Assembly: GCF_007860175.1 (NCBI RefSeq)
Contig: NZ_SJPX01000005.1
Location: 558,001 to 622,000, forward strand
Origin: Rubripirellula reticaptiva
GTDB taxonomy: Bacteria > Planctomycetota > Planctomycetia > Pirellulales > Pirellulaceae
DNA: 64,000 nucleotides
Direction of reading: 5' to 3'
In this document: positions 28,446 to 37,641 of the stretch, one piece after another
Layout of the letters: the number at the start of each line of letters is the position of its first letter
Position numbering within the stretch: position 1 is the stretch's first letter
Position numbers and translations under genes: made by a program
The notes under the pieces: model-generated
Database searches by the model: none
Told to the model about the DNA's origin: nothing
What the model saw: only the letters and a program-made list of their open reading frames with translations

Positions 28446-28818
28446 TTCGACAGATCTTACCCCTGAATAAATCAGAACGTGTGAATGGAATTTTCGCGTG
28501 CGGCTCACGATACTTCCGCGAACTCTTGGCCGAACGCATCTACTGAACGTGAAATGACCAGTGTAACTGCCGGAGAAAGGAATTCCGCCCCCTTGCCATC
28601 GCTCAAACCAGTTTTTTCGCAAAATCCCTGATCATCCAGCGAGCAAGCTGACTGCGGGACAGCGGTATAGCCGGCCGCGCCTTTAAGGGTGGTGGAGCAA
28701 GCTAAAACCAGTACACGACACTCGGGCGACAAATAGTTTGGTTTTAATTACCTTGCCTGGTGGGCACTTAGTCAGCGCGCCTCTACGCCTCCTCCGCTCT
28801 CTCACGCCGGCACTGCTT
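28446..28818. other. Divergent intergenic region
   Basis: About 370 bases between the PEP-CTERM-like gene (minus) and the NifS-like gene (plus). It must hold both promoters; no convincing -35/-10 pair, terminator or RNA motif was seen. If the NifS-like gene starts at an earlier codon (28738) the gap shrinks to about 290. Confidence 0.35.
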
Positions 28819-29940
28819 GTGATCTACCTCGATTTCAATCGAACGACGCCTATTGCCCCTTCGGTGCTGGAGGCGATGAAGCCTTATTGGCTGACCCATT
28901 TCATGCTGCCCGGTCAAGACCATGCCCATGCTCAAGCGGTCGGCGAGGCGCTCGAAAATGCTCGCGAAGGCGTGGCATTTTTGGCGGGCTGCGAACCGTT
29001 CGAAATCGTGTTCACCAGCGGGGGCACCGAGGCGAATAACCTGGCGGTCCTGGGCACCCTGGCTCGACAAGATCCTGGGCACATTCTGGTCAGCTCGCTT
29101 GAGCACGATTCGGTGATTGGGGCAGCCACCAGCTTGGTGAGCCAGGGCTGGGAGATCGAAACCATTGCCTGCCAAACGGACGGGACCATTGATCCTGAAT
29201 TGGTCGCTCGGCTCATTCGGCCCACAACTCGAATGGTCTGCCTGCAACTGGCCAATCCGGTCCTGGGAACCATCCAACCTGTCCGCGAAGTAGCCGACCT
29301 CTGCCACAACCGGGGGGTGCCAATTCACTGCGACGCAACCCAGGCATTCGGCAAGATGCCCGTTGACATCACGTCGCTACGAGCCGACACGATGTCGATC
29401 AGCGGCCACAAGTTCTATGGCCCCAAAGGCAGCGGCGCCCTGTTCGTTCGCCGCGGATTGCACCTATCCCCGATCGGATTCGGCGAACCCCGCGAAATGG
29501 GGCTCCGCCCCGGATCGGAAAACATCCCCGGATGCATCGGATTAGGCGCCGCAGCGACGCTGGCGGCCAAGTGCGCGGGCGACGTTGAGATCGGCATCAG
29601 CGACCTGCGAGACCATTTCGCTAACAGCCTGATCTCGACCCTTGATGGACGAGCAAGAATCCTGTGCGAAGACAGCCCGAGACTGGCAAACACGCTGGCC
29701 GTCGAGATGCCTGGCGACGCCAAACGGATCCAACGAACCGCTCGGCAACTGGCCGTTGCAACGGCCCAGTCGGACGCTCCGCCAGACGAGACGACCCGAG
29801 CGTTGCGAGCCATCGGGATGACCAGCGCCCAAGTCGGCCGGACACTGCGAATCTCCATGGGCTGGACTACCAGCCGCGAGCAAGTCGACCGAGCCATCGA
29901 ACTGCTAGCCGATGCCTGCGACGGCATTGTCGCCGCCTGA
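28819..29940 (+). CDS. Cysteine desulfurase-like PLP protein lacking the catalytic cysteine
   Basis: Fold-type I PLP protein of the NifS/IscS family, 373 residues from GTG 28819 (VIYLDFNRTTPIAP). PLP-binding features are intact: FTSGGTEANNL, SLEHDSV, HCDATQAFGKMPVD and the Schiff-base Lys198 in SGHKFYGPKG. The loop that in desulfurases reads SSGSAC reads VATAQSDAPPDETTRALRAI here, with no cysteine, and the C-terminal Fe-S scaffold-binding region is short. It may therefore act as another kind of lyase or aminotransferase, or as a pseudoenzyme. No isc or suf genes are nearby. An in-frame start at 28738 is less likely. Confidence 0.8.
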   Translation: MIYLDFNRTTPIAPSVLEAMKPYWLTHFMLPGQDHAHAQAVGEALENAREGVAFLAGCEPFEIVFTSGGTEANNLAVLGTLARQDPGHILVSSLEHDSVIGAATSLVSQGWEIETIACQTDGTIDPELVARLIRPTTRMVCLQLANPVLGTIQPVREVADLCHNRGVPIHCDATQAFGKMPVDITSLRADTMSISGHKFYGPKGSGALFVRRGLHLSPIGFGEPREMGLRPGSENIPGCIGLGAAATLAAKCAGDVEIGISDLRDHFANSLISTLDGRARILCEDSPRLANTLAVEMPGDAKRIQRTARQLAVATAQSDAPPDETTRALRAIGMTSAQVGRTLRISMGWTTSREQVDRAIELLADACDGIVAA

Positions 29941-30349
29941 GCGATTGGCGACCCGATGACTCTGGGAAAACGATCGGGCGAGCCGCTGAGACACAGGGTC
30001 GGCGATCCTGCTTCAATGCCAAAGGGAACGCCAAAAGTCTTAACGACTTTCGCTCGACTCTCTTCCTAGATGCATGGCGAGGAACACCGGCGAGCCATAT
30101 CGCCCAGTCTGCCACCTCAATTAAATGACAGCATTTCTCGACATGGACACTTAGACCCTGCACAAGACGCATCGCCCAAAAACCCCGCACCCTGACGCGA
30201 CCCAAAAGAGGGGGCGGCAACGCCCAGAACGCAGGCATGTGCGTTAAGTTGTTTCCAGAAAACAAGTTACGGACTCTCGTTTGACGGATTGAAAGCATTG
30301 GCTATCAACCCCGACGCGTGCTCGACAAGAGCAAAGGACAGTCCCAAAC
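29941..30349. other. Intergenic region, no gene recognised
   Basis: About 410 bases between the NifS-like gene and the RHH gene. A minus-strand frame across it (about 29867-30298) encodes an arginine-rich random-looking peptide and is rejected. Small hairpins occur (for example AAAGTC/GACTTT at 30034-30050) but none has a T-run. Confidence 0.4.
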
Positions 30350-30970
30350 ATGGCATCTTTCAATCACTCGACCAGCAACCCGTTCGCTGGTGATCAAGCC
30401 CAGAACACCAGCCCGTCTCGTCTGACATCGCCCGCTTCGATAACTAGCCATGTCGAGACACTGGCAAATCGAGTCGCGTCGGCAGCGACATCAGACCCTG
30501 GGCTCAGTGCTGAACTGCAAGCACGAGCCGGTGAAGTCATGAAAGCGGCCGAGGCACAATTCGCCCTATCGGGAAGCTGGGTTGCCTTCTATCGCGAAAT
30601 GCTTGGCACCGAGGGCCTGGTCCAAAGAACCTTCCCAACGACAACCGAATTCGCTCAGTTCCAAAAAAGCAAACAGTTCGCTGAACTGCAAGAAATGGTC
30701 GCCGCTCTCCGCAGCCACGAATCGTCCAAGGGAGACACGAACGAACCCGAAAAGATGATCACGATTCGCTTGCCAAAGAGCCTGCATGACGCGCTGACCC
30801 AAGAGTCAAATGAACTCAATCTCAGCATCAACAAACTCTGCATCAGCAAGCTACTGCAACGCATCGAAAGCCGATTTGTCCCAGTCCAGCAAGGGCGTCG
30901 AAGAGGCCGTAAGCCTGGCCCCCAAGGCCCCCGCAAGAAAACATCGCCAGAGCAAACTTCCGACAACTGA
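30350..30970 (+). CDS. Ribbon-helix-helix protein with AT-hook-like tail
   Basis: A 206-residue putative DNA-binding protein. Residues about 135-172 (KMITIRLPKSLHDALTQESN, then LNLSINKLCISKLLQRI) match the ribbon-helix-helix fold of HicB/CopG-type proteins. The C-terminus is basic with RRRGRKPGPQGPRKK, an AT-hook-like motif. The N-terminal 130 residues are polar and helical with no known domain. No toxin-like partner gene adjoins it, so a solo regulator is more likely than an antitoxin. AAAGGA lies about 12 bases before the ATG. Confidence 0.72.
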   Translation: MASFNHSTSNPFAGDQAQNTSPSRLTSPASITSHVETLANRVASAATSDPGLSAELQARAGEVMKAAEAQFALSGSWVAFYREMLGTEGLVQRTFPTTTEFAQFQKSKQFAELQEMVAALRSHESSKGDTNEPEKMITIRLPKSLHDALTQESNELNLSINKLCISKLLQRIESRFVPVQQGRRRGRKPGPQGPRKKTSPEQTSDN

Positions 30971-31315
30971 GCTGCCCAGTTCCGGACCACGAACAAGAGA
31001 CTTCGGACACCCCGAGCGACCGGCGGCCAAGCACGCTGCCAGAATCCTGCCCACGCGGAGCCATTGGCACCTGACGTCGCAAGTGGCAACAAGACTTTCG
31101 CTGCGACGCCGGAGCGCGGCCTAAACAAATGACGAGCTTCGCGACGCCGAGACCTAGCTACTCGAAAGCATTCGTTTGATAATCCTCGCCAGGACCTTGC
31201 CGCCGGCATTTTGGGGCCAAACAACCAACACCATCTCCGAAAGAGGGGTACCTATTCCGAACGCCGAAGCTCGGATACTGGCCCCTGTCTTTACCGCCGA
31301 AAACGCACGACCTGC
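30971..31315. other. Intergenic region, nothing recognised
   Basis: About 345 bases between the RHH gene and the decarboxylase-like gene, with no frame of convincing composition. The downstream open frame extends into it to 31211, but that part encodes an Arg-rich stretch unlike the protein family and is not included. Confidence 0.35.
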
Positions 31316-32311
31316 ATGCCCCTATCTGCTGAAAAGATCCGCGATTTTGCCTCGCGATTTCCAACCCCTCTTTTGCTGGACGACGATTCAGAGATTGCAA
31401 AGAGGCTGGCAACGATAGGGCAATTCGACCGAGTCCGAACGTCGACGATTCGAGATGAATCGGTCGCGTCTTTGACGGTCTTGCGAGAGTCCGGTCTTGC
31501 CCTCAATACCGACTGCTTGGCAGCGGCCGAACGGGCTAAGGCGGCAGGCTTTTTGACGACGCCAAACCGACCCGAAATTTTGTTTTCAGCCGACGCGTTT
31601 GACCAAAGGACACTTGGGGAACTGATCCGACTGGGCGTACCAATCGACTGCGGTTCGCCTGAGATGATCAGCCAACTTGGCGACCGGTGTCCGGGAACCG
31701 AAATCACGATTTCCGTCAATCCGGACCTCGGGTCGTCGATCGGCCGGGGAATCTGGACCGACGAAGTGGAAGCCAGCCTGTTGAGGGCCGACCAAGATGG
31801 CGTGATGGTCACGGGACTGCGGATCCTTGCGGGCGACGCGGCGACGCCGGACGAAATCGCAAAATCGGCAGAATCGGTCGCTTATCAAATCGGCCGCACG
31901 CTGCGAACGCTGATTTTACCCGTGACGCCTTCTAGTTCAGGAGAACGGACCTTCGACGATCCATTTGCCGGCATTGTGCAGAGATTGGCGCAAACCTTTG
32001 AGCACCCGATTGAACTGCACGCTGACGTGGGATCGTGGCTACGGCGAGGGACAAGGCTTGCGATTGCCGAGGTCCGCAGCGTCAAGAAGGCTGGCACGCG
32101 GACAATCGCAACGCTCGAAATCGACTCTTTTGCACTCCGAAACCCAGCCGAATTGACGGTCATTGCACGGACGGGCGACGCTTACCAACGCCAATCAATC
32201 GAGATCTTGGTGACAGGCCGAAAATCAAACGACTATTTGGTCGCTGCGACGATCCCGATCCCAAGAGTCGGCGATCTGATGGCCTGGCGTGTTACCGACT
32301 ACGACGAATGA
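31316..32311 (+). CDS. Group IV decarboxylase (LysA/SpeC)-like protein without PLP lysine
   Basis: A 331-residue protein that follows the layout of fold-type III decarboxylases such as diaminopimelate decarboxylase: [17 protein letters not shown] at the N-terminus, then [19 protein letters not shown] and [31 protein letters not shown], and a C-terminal [16 protein letters not shown] resembling the end of LysA. The block that normally contains the PLP lysine (YAVKAN) reads RTSTIRDES, and the EPGR and later CESGD motifs are altered (HADVGSW, ARTGDAY). It is thus probably not a PLP enzyme. ATG at 31316 is chosen. Its 3' end overlaps nusB by 13 bases in convergent orientation. Confidence 0.68.
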   Translation: MPLSAEKIRDFASRFPTPLLLDDDSEIAKRLATIGQFDRVRTSTIRDESVASLTVLRESGLALNTDCLAAAERAKAAGFLTTPNRPEILFSADAFDQRTLGELIRLGVPIDCGSPEMISQLGDRCPGTEITISVNPDLGSSIGRGIWTDEVEASLLRADQDGVMVTGLRILAGDAATPDEIAKSAESVAYQIGRTLRTLILPVTPSSSGERTFDDPFAGIVQRLAQTFEHPIELHADVGSWLRRGTRLAIAEVRSVKKAGTRTIATLEIDSFALRNPAELTVIARTGDAYQRQSIEILVTGRKSNDYLVAATIPIPRVGDLMAWRVTDYDE

Positions 32312-32829
32312 TCGCTGTCGACGTCGCTCGACGATGCTTCGGAAGCCGCGGATTCGGCTGATTCGGCGGACGTTTCACCACCAGACTCGTCGCTGATGCG
32401 ATCACGATTCTGATCACTGGGCAGTTCCAGGCCGTCTTTCATCAGACGATCGAGAATTCCGTTGATGAAACGCGGGCTATTTTTATCGCCATACCGCTTT
32501 GCCAACAAAATCGACTCGTTGACCGCAACGCGGCCGGGCGTGTCACTGAACAGGATCTCGTAGCCGCCCAGTCGCAGCACATTTCGGTCAACCACTGGCA
32601 TTCGCGGCAACGTCCAATTGGTCGCCAACCTTGCCAGTCGCTGATCGATCTGGTCGCGATGTTCAAGCGTGCCATCAAGCAGCTTGCAGGCGAAACTGGT
32701 CAGCGCCTTGCGGCCCTGCATCCGAGACCGAATGAACCGACGGCACGACTCGGCATCACGAGTTCCGTTGATGTCCGCTTCGTACAGCAACTGCAGGACG
32801 ATCTCGCGGGCGCGACGGCGAGTGGACAT
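32299..32829 (-). CDS. nusB: Transcription antitermination factor NusB
   Basis: Binds boxA RNA with S10 in the antitermination complex of rRNA operons. The 176-residue protein matches the all-helical NusB family: [40 protein letters not shown] and [20 protein letters not shown], then [11 protein letters not shown]. An acidic Ser/Glu/Asp tail of about 35 residues follows and is not part of the usual fold. ATG at 32829 is preferred to an upstream TTG. Confidence 0.94.
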   Translation of the reverse strand: MSTRRRAREIVLQLLYEADINGTRDAESCRRFIRSRMQGRKALTSFACKLLDGTLEHRDQIDQRLARLATNWTLPRMPVVDRNVLRLGGYEILFSDTPGRVAVNESILLAKRYGDKNSPRFINGILDRLMKDGLELPSDQNRDRISDESGGETSAESAESAASEASSSDVDSDHSS

Positions 32830-32971
32830 GCGGACCAAAAATTCAGGGAAGGAGCAGGGAACAAACCGAATCAGCTTGAGAGCGGCGAATTGTAGACGCT
32901 AACGAGCGAAGCGCGTATCGGGGCAAACTCGAAGCATCACGCAATCAAGTGCTAGGCAACCGATCGCCCCT

Positions 32972-33697
32972 TCAATAGCCGCTGCTGTTGGTTGCGGTAA
33001 CGTCGATTGCAGGCAGACCCAGACGCTTGCGAGCTTCGCCTAGCATTTCAGCCGTACGGCTGGCTCCGCACCGAGTTACACCAATCTCGCGAACAGCCAG
33101 CAGCGCATCCAAGTCACGGACGCCGCCCGCCGCTTTGACTTGCACATCGTCGCCAGCATGCTTTCGCATCAGCTTCAGGTCATCGTGCGTCGCGCCACCG
33201 GTCCCGTATCCCGTTGACGTTTTCACCCATTCGGCACCTAGAGCGGTGCATATTTCGCACAGCTTGATTTTCTGGTCGTCGTTCAAATAACAGTTTTCGA
33301 AGATCACCTTGACCTTCCGGCCGGCCGCGTGAGCGACTTCAATAACGGCGGCGATGTCGGCCTGAACGTAGTCCCAGTCACTCGACAAAACTTTCGAGAT
33401 ATTGACGACCATGTCCAATTCTTGACATCCATCGGCAACCGCCTGTTCGGCTTCGGCACGCTTGATCGCAGTGGTGTTTCCGCCGTGAGGAAACCCGATC
33501 GTCGTCGATGGCTTGACAGTCGACCCGGCCAGCATCTCGGTACACCGCTTCATGTGGTAAGGCATGATGCAAACGCTGGCGACGTCGTAAGCGATCGCCA
33601 GTTCGATGCCGGCTTCGAGGTCGGCGACCGAAAGCGTGGGGTTGAGCAATGAATGGTCGATCATCTTGGCGACGTCTTGGTACGTATAGTCGGCCAT
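32972..33697 (-). CDS. deoC: Deoxyribose-phosphate aldolase
   Basis: Splits 2-deoxyribose-5-phosphate to glyceraldehyde-3-phosphate and acetaldehyde in deoxynucleoside catabolism. The 241-residue protein has the DeoC motifs IDHSLLNPTL, ELDMVVNI (Asp95), the Schiff-base Lys159 in WVKTSTGYGTGGAT and Lys188 in VKAAGGVRD. Length is normal. It lies about 140 bases upstream of nusB on the same strand; no other deo genes are near. Confidence 0.95.
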   Translation of the reverse strand: MADYTYQDVAKMIDHSLLNPTLSVADLEAGIELAIAYDVASVCIMPYHMKRCTEMLAGSTVKPSTTIGFPHGGNTTAIKRAEAEQAVADGCQELDMVVNISKVLSSDWDYVQADIAAVIEVAHAAGRKVKVIFENCYLNDDQKIKLCEICTALGAEWVKTSTGYGTGGATHDDLKLMRKHAGDDVQVKAAGGVRDLDALLAVREIGVTRCGASRTAEMLGEARKRLGLPAIDVTATNSSGY

Positions 33698-33841
33698 AAG
33701 AAAAACACTGGGGGTTCGTGGACGCGGATGATGAGCACTTGCCGAAACACTCGACGGCTTGCTGATTTAGCGAGGCAGTGTGGACTAATGAATTGTCACG
33801 ACTGACAGACCGGGGAACAAGACGGCGACTGAGTTGGCCGA

Positions 33842-36193
33842 CTAGTTCGGCTGTCCGTCACTCGGGCCCGCGATCAGCCCAAGCGACACTTCACGGATCT
33901 GGTCAATCTTTGGCCCCAACGATGATGGAGCGCCGCGGATGACACGCGATGCTTCGTCATGGACCTGCAATGCCTCGACCAGATCGAACCATGGCGTCGC
34001 AGCCGGCTGTTGGGGCAGTTCGAGAATCTCGTCGAGCACGTCACCGATCCACTGGCGAGATAGATCGAGCGCATGCTCCGCCTGTTGCCGGTCGCCAGCG
34101 TAATGATGAGCCAGCGCAAGTGGAGCCTGAACTACGTATTTGGCAGGCCAACGAGGATCACTTTGCAGGCGAATCAGCAAGTCGATTGCGGCATCGTATT
34201 TTTCGGCTCGCAAATAGGCCAGCGCAGCGATGTACTCGCACATCTCACGCGGCAAACTCTCGCGCGGCCGTCCATCGAGCGTGCGGTCAGGCGGCGGTCC
34301 ACCCGGGCCTCGACCGGGCGGCGCATCAAAACCAGGAGGCGGGCCGGGCGGCGGTAACGCCAACCAGCCTTGCGCCAATTCCGAAAGCGCCCAATAGTCC
34401 ACCGACTGGTCAGCCAGATCGCTGACGACCAAACCACGCAGCGTCAACCACTTGGGGTCATCGGTTTGTTGTTCTTGCGCTAACTGTTTTCGATACTGGT
34501 TAGCGACTCGCGTGAACGCATCGTCGTGCCCGGTGTACAGAAACAGTGATGGTACGCCCCACCACTGTGGCTGCGAAGTCGAAGCGCCCGCGTCGAGGGC
34601 AATCTCGTAGTCGCTGGCGGCTTCTGGCCACAGACGAATGCGTGCGTAGAGTTGTGCCCGTTGAACACGCGGCAGAAAATACGTCGACTGAATCGCAACG
34701 GCGGCGTTGTAGTCTCGCGATGCTTCGTCCCAGCGCCCGGCGTCGGCGTGAGTCTGACCGCTGGCGACCAACACATTGGCCTCCGTCAAGTTCTCGGCAA
34801 ACCGTTCGACCTCGTGCTTGGCCGCAATCGCTTCGACCTTCGCACTCATCGCTTCACGCAGTGCCGCGTCCTTGCCGTTTCGCTCTTTGATCGCCTCGGA
34901 CATCTGCCACAAACTGGCCGCCGTCCCCAGCACCATCGACAACCCGACAAGCGCCGCGGTGGCGATCGCCACGCGATGACGACGAGCGAATTTCTGGAAC
35001 TGATAAACCGCGCTGGGCGGACGCGCGATGATCGATTCGCCACCGAGGTAACGACGTATGTCGTCAGCCAACGAGGCAGCCGAGTCGTAGCGCCGCGAAC
35101 GATCTTTTTCGAGCGACTTCATCACGATCCAGTCCAGATCACCGCGCAGCGTCGACGCGAGTCGCCCCGGGTCGACACGGCGCGAGTCAGCAACGGTGGA
35201 AAGTGCATGGTCGAGCGTCGAAAGCCGAGTGCTGGGCCGCGGCGGTTCTTCGTCGCGAATGATCCGGCGCAGTTCGTCATAACCAACCGAATCCATCCGA
35301 CCGCGATCAAACGGCGTGGTTCCGGCGAGCACTTCGTACAACAGCACACCAAGCGAATAAATGTCGCTGCGAGTGTCGATGTCCAGTCCGCTCATCTCAG
35401 CCTGCTCGGGGCTCATGTACAGCGGTGTGCCGATCATCGCGTAGAAACGCGTGTAGATCGTTTTTTCGGTTAACTTTTCGCCGATCGCTTTGGCGACGCC
35501 AAAGTCGATCACTTTCGCAACCGGCTTGCCGTCGTGTAGCGTGACCATGACGTTGGACGGCTTGATGTCGCGGTGGATCACGCCTTTTTGATGGGCATGA
35601 TGAACAGCCGAACAAACGTCGACCATTAAACTCAAACGCTCGCGGACATTCATCTGCTGCTTGTCACAGAAATCTGTGATCGCCAAGCCGCGGACAAGCT
35701 CCATCGCAAAGTACGGTCGATGGTCGGTTGTGACACCGGCATCAAAGACCTGCGCGATGTTGGGATGATTCATCATCGCAACGGCTTGGCGTTCGGCCTC
35801 GAATCGGGCGATCACTTCTTTTGACCCAAGGCCGGGCTTCACAATCTTGAACGCGACACGGCGGCGAACTGGCTGTGATTGTTCGGCCACAAAGACGAGG
35901 CCAAATCCGCCTTCGCCGATTTGCTCCATCAACTTGTAAGGGCCAATTTGCATGCCAATGTGCTGGACCGTTTCTTGACCAATGTCGACCGGCATCGACG
36001 GCCGCGATCGATCGCCACCGATGGGATGATCAAGCAACGCGGCGGGCTGCTGGTGCGCAAGCAACAACGCCTCGACGGATGCCCGCAGCTCGCGGTCGTC
36101 GCCACAGGCCGAATCCAAATAGGCAACCCGATCGTCGAGATCATCCTCGTCAATCGCCTGCAGAAAAATCGCTCGTTCGGTTGGGTTGGCCAT
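33842..36193 (-). CDS. Membrane Ser/Thr protein kinase with C-terminal repeats
   Basis: A 783-residue planctomycete-type signalling kinase. The N-terminal 80 residues (ERAIFLQAIDEDDLDDRVAY) are the short leader common to these kinases. The kinase domain (about 84-370) has GEGGFGLVF, AFKIVK, HRDIKPSNVMV, DFGVAKA and SPEQAEM. A single transmembrane helix (about 408-428, VAIATAALVGLSMVLGTAA) leads to an outer TPR-like region with a Pro/Gly-rich insert (PPPGPPPGFDAPPGRGPGG). The second Met (ATG 36193) is used as start, since the codon before it is TTG. Such kinases often pair with an ECF factor, but none adjoins it here. Confidence 0.93.
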   Translation of the reverse strand: MANPTERAIFLQAIDEDDLDDRVAYLDSACGDDRELRASVEALLLAHQQPAALLDHPIGGDRSRPSMPVDIGQETVQHIGMQIGPYKLMEQIGEGGFGLVFVAEQSQPVRRRVAFKIVKPGLGSKEVIARFEAERQAVAMMNHPNIAQVFDAGVTTDHRPYFAMELVRGLAITDFCDKQQMNVRERLSLMVDVCSAVHHAHQKGVIHRDIKPSNVMVTLHDGKPVAKVIDFGVAKAIGEKLTEKTIYTRFYAMIGTPLYMSPEQAEMSGLDIDTRSDIYSLGVLLYEVLAGTTPFDRGRMDSVGYDELRRIIRDEEPPRPSTRLSTLDHALSTVADSRRVDPGRLASTLRGDLDWIVMKSLEKDRSRRYDSAASLADDIRRYLGGESIIARPPSAVYQFQKFARRHRVAIATAALVGLSMVLGTAASLWQMSEAIKERNGKDAALREAMSAKVEAIAAKHEVERFAENLTEANVLVASGQTHADAGRWDEASRDYNAAVAIQSTYFLPRVQRAQLYARIRLWPEAASDYEIALDAGASTSQPQWWGVPSLFLYTGHDDAFTRVANQYRKQLAQEQQTDDPKWLTLRGLVVSDLADQSVDYWALSELAQGWLALPPPGPPPGFDAPPGRGPGGPPPDRTLDGRPRESLPREMCEYIAALAYLRAEKYDAAIDLLIRLQSDPRWPAKYVVQAPLALAHHYAGDRQQAEHALDLSRQWIGDVLDEILELPQQPAATPWFDLVEALQVHDEASRVIRGAPSSLGPKIDQIREVSLGLIAGPSDGQPN

Positions 36194-36283
36194 CAAATCA
36201 TTACAACAAAAACGCAGCGGAAGTCGTCACGACTTTTGAACAGCATGAAACGAAACTCTTGACGAGCTCTACACCCGAGTTGG

Positions 36284-37591
36284 TCATTGGGGTCGTCCAC
36301 TGCGGCGACGGTCTTCGGATGGGCCGCCGCCTGGGCGTTGCCCAAATCCAGGGCCCGGACCAGAACCGGGACCGAACGGAGGCGGGGCTTGCAACCGTTG
36401 TTGCTGTTCGGCGGTCAGTATGTTGCTGAGTTCTTTATCAACGGTCGCTTGCAGATCACGGAGTTGCTGTTCCTGCTGGGCGGTTAGGTTCAGTGACTGC
36501 ATCACAAAACCAGGAATGATTTCGCCTGGCCGAGGCGGGCCACCACCAGGATGCATTCCGCCACCATGCATTACGTCAGGACGCATCTGACCGGGACGCC
36601 CCGGGCCACCGCGGTGTTCACCCATTCCCGGACCATGACCGCCTGGCCCACCCGCCATCGGATCGCCGAAACCAGGGCCACCAATACCTGGGCCACCAGA
36701 ACCAGGACCATGACGAAAGTCTGCCGAAGGCGTGCCACGATAATTCCGCGGGACGACCGGCCACTGTTCCGTCATGAAGTAAGTGTAAGTTCCATCGGGA
36801 TACTCTGGCGTGATCGTGAAGCGACCATTGCACTGGTCCAAGTCTCCCGAACCTTTGACGTACTCGTAATCGCGAACGAACGTGCCGTCGTACTTGCCGC
36901 CCGGAGCGTTACCGCCCGGACGATCACCTTGCTTGAGCTGGTAGCTTGAGACGAGTTTTTGAATTGGCGAATCCGCGTTCTTCGGATCGCTGTATCCATA
37001 GACGGCGTAAATCGGAAACCCGTCCGCCGCCCAACCGACGATCGGCGAATGCGAACCGGCTTTGACTTCGATCGAATCGATCAGTCCAGTCGGCAGCCCG
37101 TGGTAGTGATATTTGCCGGTCGGTTGAACGTGAGCGTGCGAGACATCGATGCCAAGATCAATCGCACCCGACAGCGGTTCGTATTGCCAACCAGGCTCGC
37201 CATCATAGAACTCGCCCGCGCCAGGATCGAACGGAATGCCGTTGACCGCGACACCGAACTCGCCATGCATTGGTGAGATCTGGTCAGCAATTTTGGGCTT
37301 GGCCGGAACACGATACTCATGTCGCTGGACACTGATCCGATTCGGGTTTCCCGGATTAGGAAACGGCCCCGTCTTATGATTCGGAATTCCATTCGAAACG
37401 ATCACCCGGTCGTCACCTTCGATCGTGATCGTGACCTGACTCGGTTCGGATGGCAATTCCGTCGCCGGCAACGGCCGAAGCGTGCCTTTCTGTTCGACAT
37501 GATGCATGCGAGGCGGCGGCGGTTGCTGGGCGACCAAATACGCAAACGAGCCAAGCACAACTGGCACAGCGAAGCACAGAGACTTTTTCAC
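36284..37591 (-). CDS. YHYH domain secreted protein with C-terminal helical motif
   Basis: An exported protein of about 435 residues with a signal peptide (KKSLCFAVPVVLGSFAYLVAQ), a YHYH domain with PTGKYHYHGLPTGLID and ADGFPIYAVYGYSDP, then a Gly/Pro/Met-rich linker and a C-terminal helix QSLNLTAQQEQQLRDLQATV, ILTAEQQQRLQ. GTG at 37591 is chosen because AGGA lies 9 bases upstream and the signal peptide begins there; the longer frame to 37657 would overlap the upstream gene. The YHYH domain's role is not known. The tail resembles that of the EF-hand protein nearby. Confidence 0.85.
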   Translation of the reverse strand: MKKSLCFAVPVVLGSFAYLVAQQPPPPRMHHVEQKGTLRPLPATELPSEPSQVTITIEGDDRVIVSNGIPNHKTGPFPNPGNPNRISVQRHEYRVPAKPKIADQISPMHGEFGVAVNGIPFDPGAGEFYDGEPGWQYEPLSGAIDLGIDVSHAHVQPTGKYHYHGLPTGLIDSIEVKAGSHSPIVGWAADGFPIYAVYGYSDPKNADSPIQKLVSSYQLKQGDRPGGNAPGGKYDGTFVRDYEYVKGSGDLDQCNGRFTITPEYPDGTYTYFMTEQWPVVPRNYRGTPSADFRHGPGSGGPGIGGPGFGDPMAGGPGGHGPGMGEHRGGPGRPGQMRPDVMHGGGMHPGGGPPRPGEIIPGFVMQSLNLTAQQEQQLRDLQATVDKELSNILTAEQQQRLQAPPPFGPGSGPGPGFGQRPGGGPSEDRRRSGRPQ

Positions 37592-37641
37592 AAGCACGAT
37601 TCCTAGTTTTGAATCAGAAACGCTACGAAGCCGCACGACAA

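Noticed and set aside
29867-30298. Minus-strand frame of 143 codons in the gap after the NifS-like gene
   Set aside because: Arg- and Trp-rich random-looking peptide, overlaps the end of the real gene, no ribosome binding site.
30350-32311. Toxin-antitoxin module involving the RHH gene
   Set aside because: No small toxin-like gene adjoins the RHH gene; the neighbours are large PLP-fold proteins.
33842-36193. Kinase-ECF sigma pair
   Set aside because: No sigma factor gene is adjacent; the only ECF gene in the window is coupled to another gene about 8 kb away.
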